Source: Lumbricus terrestris
Lineage: Eukaryota; Annelida; Clitellata; Crassiclitellata; Lumbricidae
NCBI GenBank assembly: GCA_949752735.1
Contig: OX457042.1
Location: 25,705,103-25,769,102, forward strand
Direction of reading: 5' to 3'
Length of the DNA: 64,000 nt
Shown here: piece by piece, positions 22,168 to 34,079 of the stretch
Layout of the letters: each line of letters begins with the position of its first letter
Numbering within the stretch: position 1 is the stretch's first letter
Program-made: the position numbers and the translations under genes
Notes under the pieces: generated by a model
Seen by the model: the letters and a program-made list of their open reading frames with translations, nothing else
What the model was told of the DNA's origin: nothing
Database searches by the model: none

Positions 22168-22356
22168 ATGGCTGGTCTGGCGTTGATTACTGTCGGTATC
22201 GTCGTTCACAGTAAGCTGACGGTGTATCTGGCTTTCTTTGGGACTCAGACGAATCCTCTGGCGATTCTTCTGCTTGCCATGGGTGCCATCGTCTTCATCA
22301 TAGGATTCTTTGGCTGCTGTGGCGCATACAAACGAAACTATTGCCTGGCAATCGCG
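22168..22356 (+). CDS. Tetraspanin exon: TM1 end, small loop, TM2
   Basis: Sixty-three codons run from MAGLALITVGIVVH (C-terminal part of TM1) through a short loop to LAILLLAMGAIVFIIGFF (TM2), GCCGAYKRNYC (cytoplasmic turn) and the start of TM3 (LAIA). The acceptor CTATAG is at 22162-22167 and the donor GTAAGA starts at 22357, both phase 0. The ATG at 22168 is probably internal, because homologues begin this exon at the same point after an FxFW-type exon 1. Confidence 0.93.
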
Positions 22357-22423
22357 GTAAGACCTTCGCAGATCAAGTCTCAATGCGTCTGTGGTGTGTA
22401 CAGGTAGACCTATTACATTGCGT

Positions 22424-22655
22424 GTGCGGTGGTATAGTGCCATGGGTATGTTTGTTGCCTTGAAACCGGAGGGTTGCAGGTTCGAATCAACCTCAAGTCG
22501 CCGCGTAGGGACCTTGGGCAAGTCCTTCACTCGCAATTGCTCAGCGCTTCGGCGTGAAACTCAGTTGCAGTGTCCGCTCTGTAGTCGGGAGCGCCTCTGA
22601 GTAGGGAGCTTGATGGGGCGCTATAACAAGTGCGCATACATACATACATATTAGT
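22424..22655 (+). mobile_element. tRNA-derived SINE
   Basis: A box GGTGGTATAGTGCC and B box GGTTCGAATC are followed by the family body (CTTGGGCAAGTCCTTCACTC) and the hairpin tail GGGAGCGCCTCTGAGTAG, GGGCGCTATAAC. It ends in CATACATACATACAT. It lies in the tetraspanin intron, in sense orientation. Confidence 0.9.
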
Positions 22656-22747
22656 TGGTTGGTTAGCTGTGCCTTGCAAAGACAATGTGTCATAATTATA
22701 GTATTTTGCCCTCTTCTGTCTCCACGCTTACCACTGACAACACTTCA

Positions 22748-22848
22748 GTTCATTCATTCATTCATTCATTCATTCATTCATTCATTCATTCATTCATTCA
22801 TTCATTCATTCATTCATTCATTCATTCATTCATTCATTCATTCATTGT
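22748..22848. repeat. (ATTC)n microsatellite
   Basis: About 25 perfect units. On the minus strand it is the continuation of the LINE-type tail at 22850-22905. Confidence 0.95.
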
Positions 22849-22849
22849 A

Positions 22850-22905
22850 GAGATTTATATAGCGCCCCTTTAGGTTACTACTCAGGACCGCTCCCGAATA
22901 TTGAG
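22850..22905 (-). mobile_element. Solo LINE/SINE 3' tail
   Basis: Complement of CGGGAGCGG, CTGAGTAG and GGGGCGCTATATAAATC, the shared 3' hairpin of the SINE and LINE families here. No body is attached. Confidence 0.75.
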
Positions 22906-23319
22906 AAGTTTCTGATTTAAGCCAAATGTTTATTTGCATGCGCAACAGCTCCCCCCCGGCTGGATGCAAGTCCAAATCTAAGTGCATAACTAAACCAGAG
23001 ACCACATGCAGCACTCAACGCCTCAGGAATGAGTAATTAATACTATTGTACAAAGATTGGATCATGGCAAACCATCCATCCAGGCCGCTTTCCCGATCGA
23101 CCTGCCAAAGTCCAAAGAAATGCCGCTGGCTTCTTGCAGCTTATGCCGCCGCCTAGACCCACCGACTCTAATCAGACACAGGTGGTAGACGCTTGAATAT
23201 GCAGTGTATACATACATTATATATAGACTATACGTACATTGCGTATCATATACATGTACTGCCTGCATGATTATATTGTACGTTAGGTATAGGCTACGTG
23301 TTTGTATAGATATGTGCAT

Positions 23320-23614
23320 CTATATATGATATATATAATAAACATATATATTATAAGTAATATATATTTATACAAATATATATGACAGACTATATAATAT
23401 TATGATGATAATATATTTTATAAACAGAATAAGCGCACACGAGATCTACATAGACCTATAGGCCTATACATAAACAAATACGCGCTGAAGTCATAAGAAC
23501 CTGCAATCATAAATATACATATATACACACACACAGTTATAACCCTATATGTATACATACATATACATATATAGGCGCGTATTTATGTACATACATATAT
23601 ACATGTATATATGA

Positions 23615-23648
<34 letters not shown>
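23320..23648. repeat. TATA/CATA-rich stretch with (TA)n
   Basis: About 330 bases of ATATATA and ACATATATA words, ending in 20 or so TA units. No gene. Confidence 0.8.
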
Positions 23649-23650
<2 letters not shown>

Positions 23651-23866
23651 TAGCGATATCTTGAGGATGTCAGAATCGTTGACGTCGGCGGTGGCCTTAC
23701 CTTGAGCATGTGCGTCTGCAGTGCATTAAGTAGGTCTCTCTCTCTAGCGCGGATGTGATTTCTCATCGATCGAATGAAAGTGACCCAATGCCAGTGGTCC
23801 ATAAAAATATCGATAGTGGGCGACATGATAGTTTATCACGAAGATAACCTACAGCCTGTATACAGC

Positions 23867-24110
23867 AGAGGTTCTCAAGCTGTGGTACGCGTACCCCTGG
23901 AGTCCTATAGGGATACGCCATGCAGTGGCGTAGGCAAGGGGGGTTTCGGGGGTTAAACCCCCCATTGGGTCCGGAAAAAGAGTTTTTTAAGGTTATTTTT
24001 CCATTTATGTAAGAAAAATAGCAAAAAACAGGGTTTCCGGCCTTAAACCCCCCCATCAAAAATTCCTGGCTACGCCACTGACGCCAGGCGCCGGTAAGGG
24101 GTACGCGAAA
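23867..24110 (+). mobile_element. hAT-like left end (CAGAGGTTCTCAAGCTGTGG) carrying a nested MITE
   Basis: CAGAGGTTCTCAAGCTGTGG and GTACGCGTACCCCT are typical of one hAT terminal family. Its sequence resumes after the nested MITE as GGGGTACGCGAAAA at 24097. The matching right end (TTGAGAACCTCTG type) was not found, so the outer element is truncated or its right limit is beyond recognition. Confidence 0.6.
23923..24080 (+). mobile_element. hAT-type MITE, CAGTGGCGTAG family (copy 2)
   Basis: The ends are CAGTGGCGTAGGCAAGGGGG and the complement of CAGTGGCGTAGCCAGGAATT. The flanks are ACGCCATG (23915-23922) and ACGCCAGG (24081-24088), an 8-bp duplication with one change. It is nested in the hAT-like fragment at 23867. 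Confidence 0.9.
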
Positions 24111-24579
24111 AATAAATTAATATAAATTACAGAAATATAAATTCTCTTTGAGTTTATGGACTATGTGTCCATCTTTCTTTGATTAGCAATGATTTTTAAC
24201 GTTCAACATAATAATTATAGCCTAACAGCATTGTCATTTCTTTCTTTCTCAACATATAATCAGATTCGAATGCAGCATGCAACATAATTATTTATGTTTA
24301 GGTCTATTACCATAATTTTGAAACAAATAACGCATAAAATTGGTTGAAAAACCAAAGCCAGAAATTCTCAGATTGTAGAGCTCATGTCAGGCTGAGCTGA
24401 CTTGGCCTAATGATTAATTTATGGTAGCCTATTGTGACTCATTTCAGCACGTTAGCCTATAGGCCTATCTTTGTGAAACTGGTTTCCATGCTATAAAAAC
24501 AAATGATGGCCTAAATTTGCTTTTACTATTGACAAATATATAAAACCAGATATTTTAATCTTTGCTTGTCCTAAACAAG

Positions 24580-24581
<2 letters not shown>

Positions 24582-24663
<82 letters not shown>
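24582..24663. repeat. (TA)n, about 41 units
   Basis: Uninterrupted TA dinucleotides, able to extrude as a cruciform. Confidence 0.97.
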
Positions 24664-24666
<3 letters not shown>

Positions 24667-24814
24667 CACTATAGGTTAGCTCTTTCTTTCAGGGGTTATA
24701 GACCAATTTTTCCTTTTTGTTGATAAGATTACATGATTAAAACTAAATATATATTCTACATTTTGCTCCCTATAGGCCTATACGACTCTAATACATGCAC
24801 GACTCTAGTTTTGA

Positions 24815-24950
24815 TCGATCGTCGGCAGTAGTTAGGCCCCACCAGGCAGGGGCAGCGTAGAGGAGGCGCGCTGTTGTTATAGCCCTGTATTATCTCTTTT
24901 TCCAAACAGTTTCCACTTTTCCTCAGGATGTGACCAAAGTATTTCATTTT
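24815..24950 (-). pseudogene. Short RT C-terminal fragment
   Basis: On the minus strand KTRKMKYFGHILRKSGNCLE is followed by KEIIQG, the KYFGHILR-x(n)-LEKEIIQG motif found in RTE/craft-type LINE proteins. It is only about 45 residues. The region 24951-26225 is AT-rich with no recognisable gene. Confidence 0.65.
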
Positions 24951-26235
24951 CCTTGTTTTAATGTTGCTTAAAAACTGACGTTCCTACATTATATATCTAT
25001 AAAAAATGCATTTAATGAATGCATGAAAATTACATTGTATGGCATACATTACATAGTATGTCATATATTGCTCTGTTTGTTTTGCAGGGTTAAATACCTT
25101 CTTCTCAGTGTCGTACAAAACTACATAATTATTATACGCTATAATAGACCTAATATTATGTCATTAGATTCTAAATACCAATTGCCTGAAACAACAGTTA
25201 CTGAGCATATGCTGCTTGCGTGTATAAAGAATGACATATCAATCTTACTACTTACAAAATGTGAAGAGAAAAAGTGGGATGCACTGTTAAAAATATATTG
25301 TCTATACCAGGTATTTATCTTGGAGCTTATAATATCCTTATGACTATAACTAATGGAAAAAAATTATATGAGTAGTGCTAATTAAACATAATATCTGAAA
25401 ATACAATCTGCTATAACAATGTAGCCTATCAGCTTAACGTTATTAATGGTCATTGTGGTTAGTTGTGGTTGATAAAGTGAAAAAGTCTTACCATTGTTTT
25501 GAATAATGTTCCTGGAAATATATTAACAACTGGCTTGTTTGCAATGTGAAATGTATGTGAATTATAATTTCAGCCGGTTTGCTTCATTTTAGTATTGAGC
25601 AAAGATAAACTTAATGTTTAATAAGATTTATAATTTCCCTGGATTTTTCTCTATCGTGTTGATTGGGTTTTTTTGCTTGTGTTTTTTAATTTATTTAATT
25701 TTTTTTAAAATTCTGTAATAGATGAAACAGGAATGGAAAAATTTTGCTCTTGCTATTAATGTTCATGGCTCTAGGCTAAATGATGGGTGAACACTTTGAT
25801 TTTTATTTTAATGTTGAATATCTAATCTGCCAATAATTTCATTGTTGGTCAATGAATGTTCAAAATTGCATGTAAACATGCGATAAATATTTGATGTTAA
25901 TCTAACTAAGTAGCCTAGATGTTCTATTATGTGGACATCATGAAATGTGCAAATGTATAATAATATTGCCATCAAACTTCGGAAAAAGGAAAAGAAAACA
26001 GAGAAAAAAGGACAAAAACTGCTGAACAGTTGAACAAAAGTGAATGAACATACGTTAAAATCTTTAAAGACGTCAACAGCCTTTGTAGCTATAGGATGTC
26101 GTTAATCTCCTGATTAATAATAAAGTAATATGTCATTAGAATCTATTAAGGACTTCATTGAACAATTATTACAATAGCGTGCTCTTGACACGCTATTGTT
26201 CGTTACACGTTACATATTCTTGTAGTTCAAAAAGC

Positions 26236-26320
26236 TCTTTAAGTGCTGTAATATACGCCGAGCAAATTTCTATCCAGGGTGACGGCCTCTGTTGTCATAG
26301 ACCCTGGTCAAATCGGATAC
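26236..26320. repeat. Short dispersed hairpin repeat (copy 1)
   Basis: CCAGGGTGACGGCCTCTGTT and GTCATAGACCCTGG form a stem (CCAGGGT with ACCCTGG). The same sequence recurs at 49920-49997. Confidence 0.7.
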
Positions 26321-26341
26321 ATCCACTGTGTGTGTTTTAAA

Positions 26342-26764
26342 CAGGGATGCCACTCATAACTTTTTGAACCTAGAATTAGTTTTTTCGGTCGTATCCATCT
26401 TTCTAGATTTTTTCAGGATCTAACCTTTTTTATCACGTCAGTCGGTTTTTTTTCGACTTTTTACACATAAAATTGACCTTTTTAAAGGTGAAAATGCACA
26501 AAAGACATGAAAAAGTCGAAAATGTTATGAATACGGACCCCACAAGTTGTAGGTTTTGGAGCGAAAGACTAAAAAATACGGTCATCAAAAAAAATTCGAG
26601 AAAGGAGCAAAATAAGTTTGGTCGGATGATTAAAAAAGAAATTTAAATTTCAAGAGCAAAAAATCGAAAATTTCTTGTATTTTCTCAGAAATTCTCAATC
26701 TAGCCTTTTTAAACCTTTTTTCGGCAGGATCTGACCTTTTTTAAAATTCAGGGTGGCATCCCTA
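26342..26764. mobile_element. hAT-like MITE, CAGGGATGCCAC ends
   Basis: CAGGGATGCCACTC at the left and GGTGGCATCCCTA at the right are inverted. The flanks GTTTTAAA (26334-26341) and GTTTTTAA (26765-26772) are an 8-bp duplication with one difference. The interior is T-rich then A-rich, like a long imperfect hairpin (TTTTTCAGGATCTAACC against GGATCTGACCTTTTT). Confidence 0.75.
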
Positions 26765-27262
26765 GTTTTTAAAATTGCTGTCTCTAGGCTATATATATTA
26801 TTCACTATTGCTGTCGACGTCAGAAACGAAGAACACGCCACCCAGTGATCAATCAACGCACTAGTGTCTCCTGAGCATTGTTTTTGGTTCTACGGGGTCT
26901 CTATAACTGATTATGGAAATCGTATTTGTAACCTGATTAGTCCTTGTGTTATCAGGTCAAACATGTTGAAACTCCGGAGTTCGGAACTCTTGTATAGAAC
27001 CACACGTGGGCCTGATACATGAAAATATGAATATGCAACTTCTGTGCAAGCTTCCTGTTCAGCATATAAAACGCTATAGAATGAGATTATAACGTCGCCT
27101 CTGTTTGGACTCTGAAAGTGCCAGCCTGAAGCAAGGAAGGGAGGAGGGTTTGAAGTGCCGGTCTCTAGCAAGGAGAAAGAAGGAGGGCGACACTAATCAT
27201 CGTTAAACACGACCATGCTGCTATGCCACTTTTGCTCCATCCCAAAAGTATATAGCGTAGGG

Positions 27263-27612
27263 CAGCGGTTCCCAACCCGTGGCCCGCGGGCCAAAAGTGG
27301 CCCGCCTGGCCTACAAAAATGGCCCGCAGCACCTCAATGAATTAAGAAAAATATATGTAAAAATTGACAATGTGGACATGATAGAATATATAATTCTTTT
27401 CAATTACAAATAATTTCATTTGGACGTTAATAAATCGCATCAAAAATACCAGTTTGATTCAATTATAACAATTTTATACGCCTCTATTTAATTAAATTTT
27501 AGCCTTGTGGCCCCTAATGTCACTCGACTAAGAAAAAATGGCCCTCGTGTCCTCCAACTTAGAAAAAGTGGCCCGACAGTCAAAAAAAGCTTAAAAAGGT
27601 TGGGAACCACTG
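27263..27612. mobile_element. hAT-type MITE, CAGYGGTTCCCAACC ends
   Basis: CAGCGGTTCCCAACC at the left and GGTTGGGAACCACTG at the right are inverted, with a perfect 8-bp target duplication GCGTAGGG (27255-27262 and 27613-27620). GTGGCCCGCGGGCC next to the left end is a familiar feature of this hAT terminal type. No transposase is present. Confidence 0.93.
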
Positions 27613-28099
27613 GCGTAGGGCCATGTAGATTTCGCAGTATTTTAAGCTTTGTGGCTATCAAGATCCATTACGTCGGTGACCATGCGGTGCCTCTTAAAAT
27701 GACTTCTTTTGTAGGACAATGAGGGCGACATCATATAGAGTAGGCTAGTCTTGAAACATTGTCCAAAACGTGCCAACGTGTCTGCTGCAGCAGATACTTT
27801 ACTGTCGACTTGAGGCACTAGACATGACATGTGTGGTGCTTCCCGGCGTCACTTCTTCGCGTGAAAGCAATCTTGTCGTCGAGCGGAGTGATAACTTGGC
27901 ACCCGATCCCTGCATTGCCCTAACGCTTGCCTCAGACGACAGATGCTTAATTCAGCACAGACACGACAGCCAGCCGCAGGCTCTTGGCCTCACAGTGACC
28001 CGATCTCTAGGGGGCACTTCGGTTGAAGATGGTGCTGATAGGAACTGATGGGTTGGCCGCCTCAAATGAGACTATATAAATGCATTCAAACTTCCGTTC

Positions 28100-28880
28100 G
28101 TCCATGCATCCACTCATCCATCCATCTCTCCGCCCATCCATCCGTATATATGGATTAATTGATCCACCTATCTATCCATCTCCATGAATCCATGCATCCA
28201 TCCATTCATCCATTCATCCATTCATCCATGCATCCATCCATCCATCCATGCATCCATCCATCCATCCATTCATCCATGCATCCATGCATCCATGCATCCA
28301 TGCATCCATCCATCCATCCATTCATCCATGCATCCATGCATCCATGCATCCATCCATCCATTCATCCATGCATCCATGCATTCATTCATCCATTCATCCA
28401 TGCATCCATTCATCCATTCATCCATGCATCCATTCATCCATTCATCCATGCATCCATGCATCCATCCATCAATCCATTCATCCATGCATCCATGCATCCA
28501 TGCATCCATTCATCCATGCATCCATGCATCCATTCATCCATGCATCCATCCATCCATTCATCCATGCATCCATGCATCCATTCATCCATGCATCCATCCA
28601 TCCATCCATTCATCCATGCATCCATGCATCCATGCATCCATTCATCCATGCATCCATGCATCCATTCATCCATGCATCCATGCATCCATCCATTCATCCA
28701 TGCATCCATGCATCCATTCATCCATGCATCCATGCATCCATTCATCCATCCATGCATCCATTCATCCATTCATCCATGCATCCATGCATCCATTCATCCA
28801 TTCATCCATGCATCCATTCATCCATTCATCCATGCATCCATCCTTTCATCCATGCATCCATCCATTCATCCATGCATTTA
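28100..28880. repeat. (CATC)n with CATTCATCCATGCATC variants
   Basis: About 780 bases of ATCC tetranucleotides with regularly scattered ATTC and ATGC variants. It is open in all frames (IHPSIHP and MDGWMD artefacts). The following 28890-29880 shows no recognisable gene. Confidence 0.95.
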
Positions 28881-29884
28881 TTCAACGAAATACTTTTATA
28901 GGATCTCAAGTTATGTTGAATTAAACGAACTGATATTGCTGCTAAGACTTTTCAACGTCGAACTTTTCTTAGCTTTCACACCAAGATTTAAAGATTTTAG
29001 CCAAACTGTTTTTCTTCAATTTCATGACTATAATTATCGTGTAATTAACTGACAACCGATCGATATTCTGCTCTTGACTCTTGATGCATCGTTTAACAAC
29101 ATTTAGACCACCGTGTAGAGGCCCACATTGTAGCCTAAGTACTGTGGCGCCATAGAAGTCTACAATTTCAATTACACATAGATTACATGCAGCAATATTA
29201 GGCTATTATTATATTGACGGATTCAAAAATTTGTTTCTCTGTGCATATCATAACTTTCGCATAACTCTCTGATCTTGGGTTACAAGAGCAGAATAGCATC
29301 GATTTCCCTATTATAATAGAGCTATTGCCATAGTATAAAGTGTGAGCAAGTGCAACTTTATTTTCTTAACCTCGGCACATGATGAAGGTGCATTGCCATC
29401 CTCTCCCTCGCCGTCTCGTGCTTCCATCGACAACATGTCAATCCCGATAACATGGACACATTGGGCAGTGTACTTCTAGAACAGCTGAGAGGCAACGACT
29501 CAGACGTCTGTCGGGGTTTGGTCCATCTCTGCTGACGGTCAATAATAACCACTGGACTATAATTACACACCTTCGATTCACAATCGTTATTGCATAACCT
29601 GGTCGATTGAACTGTGAGGGGAGGCCGTTGATTTGAAATCACCAACGTATAGCATAAAGAAGTCGATGGATCGACTCTCTTTGGGATCAATCGCCAATTG
29701 TTTCAAGAAAATCTGGTCTGCAAATACGGGAATATTGATTGCACTCCTGACGTTACAAATGCTGTGTTTCGTATACCGGAACCGTACTTGGTCATTGTGG
29801 AGCTATATAAAAATTATGTATGATTGATCACGTGTACTGGTTCAAACACTTGAACTATCACGGGCTGTCCGAGTTCTGCCTCCA

Positions 29885-30530
29885 ATCTCTTTTTCTCTCC
29901 CTATCTCCCTCTCTTTCTCTCCCTCTCTCCCTCTCTTTCTCTCCCTCTCTGCCTCTCTTTCTCTCCCTCTCTCCCTCTCTTTCTCTCCATATCTCCTTCT
30001 CTTTCTCTCCCTCTCTCCCTATCTTTCTCTCCCTCTCTTTCTCTCCCTATCTCCCTCTCTTTCTCTCCCTCTCTGCCTCTCTTTTTCTTCCTCTCTCTAT
30101 CTCTTTCTCCGTCTCTCCCTCTCTCCCTTTCTTTCTCTCCCTCTCTGCCTCTCTTTCTATCCCTCTCTCCCTCTCTTTCTCCGTCTCTCCCTCTCTCCCT
30201 TTCTTTCTCTCCCTCTCTCCCTCTCTCCCTTTCTTTCTCTCCCTCTCTTTCTCTCCCTCTCTCCCTATTTTTCTCTCCCTCTCTCTTTCTCTTTCTCTCC
30301 CTCTCTCCCTTTCTTTCTCTCCCTCTCTTTCTCTCCCTCTCTCCCTATTTTTCTCTCCCTCTCTCTTTCTCTTTCTCTCCCTCTCTCCCTCTCTTTCTCT
30401 CCCTCTCTCCCTCTCTTTCTCTCCCTATCTTTCTCTCTTTCTCTCCCTATCTTTCTCTCTTTCTCTCCCTCTCTGCCTCTCTTTTTCTTCCTCTCTCCCT
30501 CTCTTTCTCCGTCTCTCCCTCTCTCCCGTT
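29885..30530. repeat. Polypyrimidine tract (CTCTCCCTCTCTTT)n
   Basis: About 645 bases of C and T with hardly any purine, built from CTCTCTTTCTCTCCCT units. It has mirror-repeat potential for triplex (H-DNA) formation. It lies in a tetraspanin intron. Its 263-residue Ser/Leu/Phe frame is an artefact. Confidence 0.95.
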
Positions 30531-30976
30531 CTCACTGAACGAGTTTGTGTGTTATTTCCAGACATTATTTCTCAGAACATTCACGACATCGGATCGCTCC
30601 TGTTTGCGTAGTCCAGCGCGACTCTTTAATGTCCTGTAAATATACGGAAGACGTTACGGACGAGTGCATCTCATTTTATCCCATCAATCCATACAAGCGT
30701 GCACTATAAATTATGGCTTCAGTACATTAATTGTCATTCCATCCATGCGTGATGACATGACGCCATACAATACAATCTTGGTATACTTATGGCTGCGTCT
30801 TTACATGGCAGCCGTTTATATAGCAGTGACAAAATGTGCCATTACCATGTTCAAGGAAACGGAAAGCTTTTTCCCTCACTTAAATATCATTTCTTTCAAT
30901 TCCGCGCATATTTGCGCAAACGCATTAACCATCTCATTACGTACATGTATAGGCTATAGGACCTATATCAATAGAT

Positions 30977-30978
<2 letters not shown>

Positions 30979-31029
<51 letters not shown>

Positions 31030-31030
31030 A
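30979..31030. repeat. (CA)n(TA)n
   Basis: About 13 CA units, then 11 TA units. Confidence 0.95.
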
Positions 31031-31170
31031 TGTGCACATTATACATGGTGCAATTTGCAATGTACTAAATTTTATGACATTTTCCAGCTCCTTATTAACA
31101 CAATGCACATTGCACAGGACATTGGTCATAGCCGATGTCATCTAATCTTCTTGGTGCAGTCAGGTTTTTT

Positions 31171-31270
31171 CAGTTTAACGATACTGTGCGATAGCAAAGA
31201 TCATTAGCATCTCCCACCTCCTTTATCCAGGCTTAGGACTGGCACTATCAGATTGCTAACAGCGGCGGAG
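31171..31270 (+). repeat. About 100-bp dispersed module (copy 3)
   Basis: CAGTTTAACGATACTGTG to AGCGGCGGAG aligns with 3042-3141. It lies next to an antisense SINE. Confidence 0.7.
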
Positions 31271-31326
31271 TTAATGCAATTTTGTCAGTGGCTGAACATG
31301 CAATATACTTCCTTGTATAGAGATAC

Positions 31327-31560
31327 GGATATGTATTTGTTTGTTTGTATGTGCACTTGTCATAGCGCCCCTTCAAGCTCTCTACTCAGAGGCGCTCCCG
31401 AATGCAGAGCGGACACTGCATCGGAGTTTCACGCCAAAGCGCTGAGCAATTGTGAGTGAAGGACTTGCCCAGGGTCCTTACGCGGCGAGGTGGATTCGAA
31501 CCTCAAACCTTCCGGCTTCAAGGCAACGACGCCACCACTACACCACCGCGCCCCACGAGA
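31327..31560 (-). mobile_element. tRNA-derived SINE (antisense in the tetraspanin intron)
   Basis: In reverse complement it reads GGGGCGCGGTGGTGTAGTGG (A box), GGTTTGAGGTTCGAATCC (B box), the family body and the AGCGCC/GGCGCT hairpin tail, then ACATACAAACAAACA. From 31561 to 32384 no gene is recognised. Confidence 0.9.
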
Positions 31561-32384
31561 GACCATTCCAGGCATGGTGCATAGACTGCATACTGGAATT
31601 CGGAAGCAGGCCGTGTAGTGATGGCGTCAACAACGTGCTTTGGAGCTATCTTTACCATCAAAGAGTTGCCTAACCATGATCATGACATAATATATCGAAG
31701 GATTGGTGAATTATCTCGGAAAATCTATTGAGCGCCTAAATCCGACTGTAGCCTATAATTATGTGTGTCTGTTTCAAGTCAAATACTATAGAAAGCTGGA
31801 AAGAAGCCTTTATAATATCCGTGTGCGATTCGGGGGATGTAATTAATATATTCGTTTCATTGCACAGTGTGCGTCAAATCCGTTGCCAATAAAAATTATA
31901 TATTAAGGACGAGTGCGCATGCAGACTCTTTTGAGATTTTTTGAAGACTTATGGTTTACAATGTACGTATCGACATCGGATTTGGGGACTTTGCGAGGTT
32001 TGCACAACAATCTGGGGATTCTTTTACTATTGTCTACAGACTAGTTTTCTCTGAACTTTCCTATACAGTGGCAACTTGAAAATGACTCGCTTAGTGACTC
32101 TGTCTGAAAGACGTTGATCATTTAAGTGCTATATACCATAACTGTGTGAACATTGTAATTATTTTGTCGATTCAATGTAAAGCTCCAGGATTTTTGCGAT
32201 TTTTTGCCAATAATTGTGATTTAAGCACATTTTATGGCCTATTCCATCGCGCACCAATTTCTCGATTTCCGTAAAACCTGATATTTTTAGTACACTCTTG
32301 GCCAATCTTGGGACTTTGGTGACAAGATCTTGCGAACGAGTATATGTATTTGTGACATGTATAATAATTATCAACTCTCTGTAT

Positions 32385-32607
32385 GAACGTATGTATGTAT
32401 GTATGTATGTATGTGTGTATGTAAGTATGTATGTATGTATGTATGTATGTATGTATGTATGTATGTATGTATGTATGTATGTATGTATGTATGTATGTAT
32501 GTATGTATGTATGTATGTATGTATGTATGTATGTATGTATGTATGTGTGTATGTAAGTATGTATGTATGTATGAATGTATGTATGTATGTATGTATGTAT
32601 GTGTGTA

Positions 32608-32638
<31 letters not shown>

Positions 32639-32922
32639 ATGTATGTATGTATGTATGTATGTATGTATGTATGTGTGTGAGTATGTATGTATGTATGTAT
32701 GTATGTATGTATGTATGTATGTATGTATGTATGTATGTATGTATGTATGTATGTATGTATGTATGTATGTATGTATGTATGTATGTATGTATGTATGTAT
32801 GTATGTATGTATGTATGTATGTATGTATGTATGTATGTATGTATGTATGTATGTATGTATGTATGTATGTATGTATGCATGCATGCATGCATGTATGTAT
32901 GTATGTATGTATGTATGTATTT
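32385..32922. repeat. (TATG)n microsatellite
   Basis: About 130 tetranucleotide units, largely perfect, with occasional TGTG or AAGT variants. Together with the shorter run at 33739-33772 it brackets a LINE fragment. Confidence 0.97.
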
Positions 32923-32924
32923 AT

Positions 32925-33698
32925 TTAACCTACTGTAATTTAATTTGGACGTCTACTTACAAATCTAATTTTATCAGACTAGTCACCCTTCAAAAATATG
33001 CAATCCGTTTTATAGCTAATATTCCTCGCCGAGCCCACACCGCTCTGTATTTCAAGGAATTTGGATTATTAAAGATCGATCAAATTAGGCACTTGCAAAT
33101 AGGAGAGTTTATGTACCGTTATAACCATGGCCTATTACCACTTGTATTTAATGATTTCTTTAACCTTACCTCTGATCGCCACTCTTATTCAACTAGAAAA
33201 TTAACTGTTTATGACCTTCCCTACGCACATAATAATACTCGTCGATTCTCTATACAATATACTGGCTCCCAATGTTGGAACTCTCTCCCTACACATCTTC
33301 ATTCCCTACCTAACACAAGATTATTTAAGCATAAACTTCGCCTTTATCTACTTAAAACACTTCCTGATATGTAATGGTTAAGGTTTCTGCTCAGTGGTTT
33401 CGCCAAGCCCTTAGTTAAGTCTTTAGTTAAGTCATTAGTTAAGAGTTGTTTTTCTCGTTATATACAGAAATGTCGATTGCTTAATTTATTTTTCTCTCTT
33501 CCTCATCATTTTTTTTATTCCTGCAATTGAATGTTCTGTCATGTTTTTTCTTTTATATTTTACATGAATTATGGGTGGCCCTATTAGCGGGATTTTACAT
33601 CCCTTCTGGGTCTCCCCCTCTTCACCAAATTCATGTTAATGTATTATTCACTGCCATAATTGTATCATGTTTGTGTGTTGTTTTGGTTGAGGAAAAAA

Positions 33699-33737
<39 letters not shown>

Positions 33738-33738
33738 A
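32925..33738 (+). pseudogene. 5'-truncated LINE inserted in a (TATG)n array
   Basis: The frame YLTYCNLIWTSTYKSNF continues with LVTLQKYAIRFIAN, FGLLKIDQIRHLQIGEFMYR and HGLLPLVFNDFF, ending in KHKLRLYLLKTLPDM-stop at 33374. This is the C-terminal region of a CR1/jockey-group LINE protein. The 3' UTR runs to a (AAAT)n tail at 33699-33738, after which TATG repeats resume. RT motifs are lost. Confidence 0.85.
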
Positions 33739-33775
33739 TGTATGTATGTATGTATGTATGTATGTATGTATGTGT
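33739..33775. repeat. Resumed (TATG)n after the LINE
   Basis: Nine or so units, apparently the other half of the array at 32385-32922. Confidence 0.85.
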
Positions 33776-34079
33776 AGTGGACCCATTGAAGGGTGCATTT
33801 GACAGATGCAGATTTACAATGTTCGAGAGGACACCCTGTGAAAAGGAATCTATGAAAGTGCACCCTGTGAAAGGCATCTGTTAGAGATTGATTTTTTAGG
33901 GGTTCCTTCTTAAGACGCTCTTTGATTGATAGATGTCACTCACTGCCGCTAGGTGCCCACTCCCTTCGCCACGTAGCTTTGTCATCGGAGTCGATTGGCA
34001 TCAATTGGTTCGATAATCGGATGCAGACAATGCTCTCATTGATTCGGAAGCCTGTAGTTCAAACAGCCGCAGCAGCCGC

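Noticed and set aside
25023..25343. 106-residue frame after a TTTTGCAG acceptor-like site
   Set aside because: AT-rich, no recognisable domain, no donor or partner exon.
28159..29052. 297-residue Ile-His-Pro-Ser reading frame
   Set aside because: It is the translation of the (CATC)n microsatellite. Three frames and the opposite strand are open at once.
29358..29690. 110-residue minus-strand frame
   Set aside because: No recognisable motif and no splice context. Likely chance.
29820..30611. 263-residue Ser/Leu/Phe-rich frame resembling a membrane protein
   Set aside because: It derives from a CTCTCTTT polypyrimidine tract and shows no homology or splice evidence.
32298..33374. 358-residue frame starting with Met-Tyr-Val-Cys repeats
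   Set aside because: A microsatellite is fused by chance to a truncated LINE frame. Only the LINE part after about 32930 has coding character.
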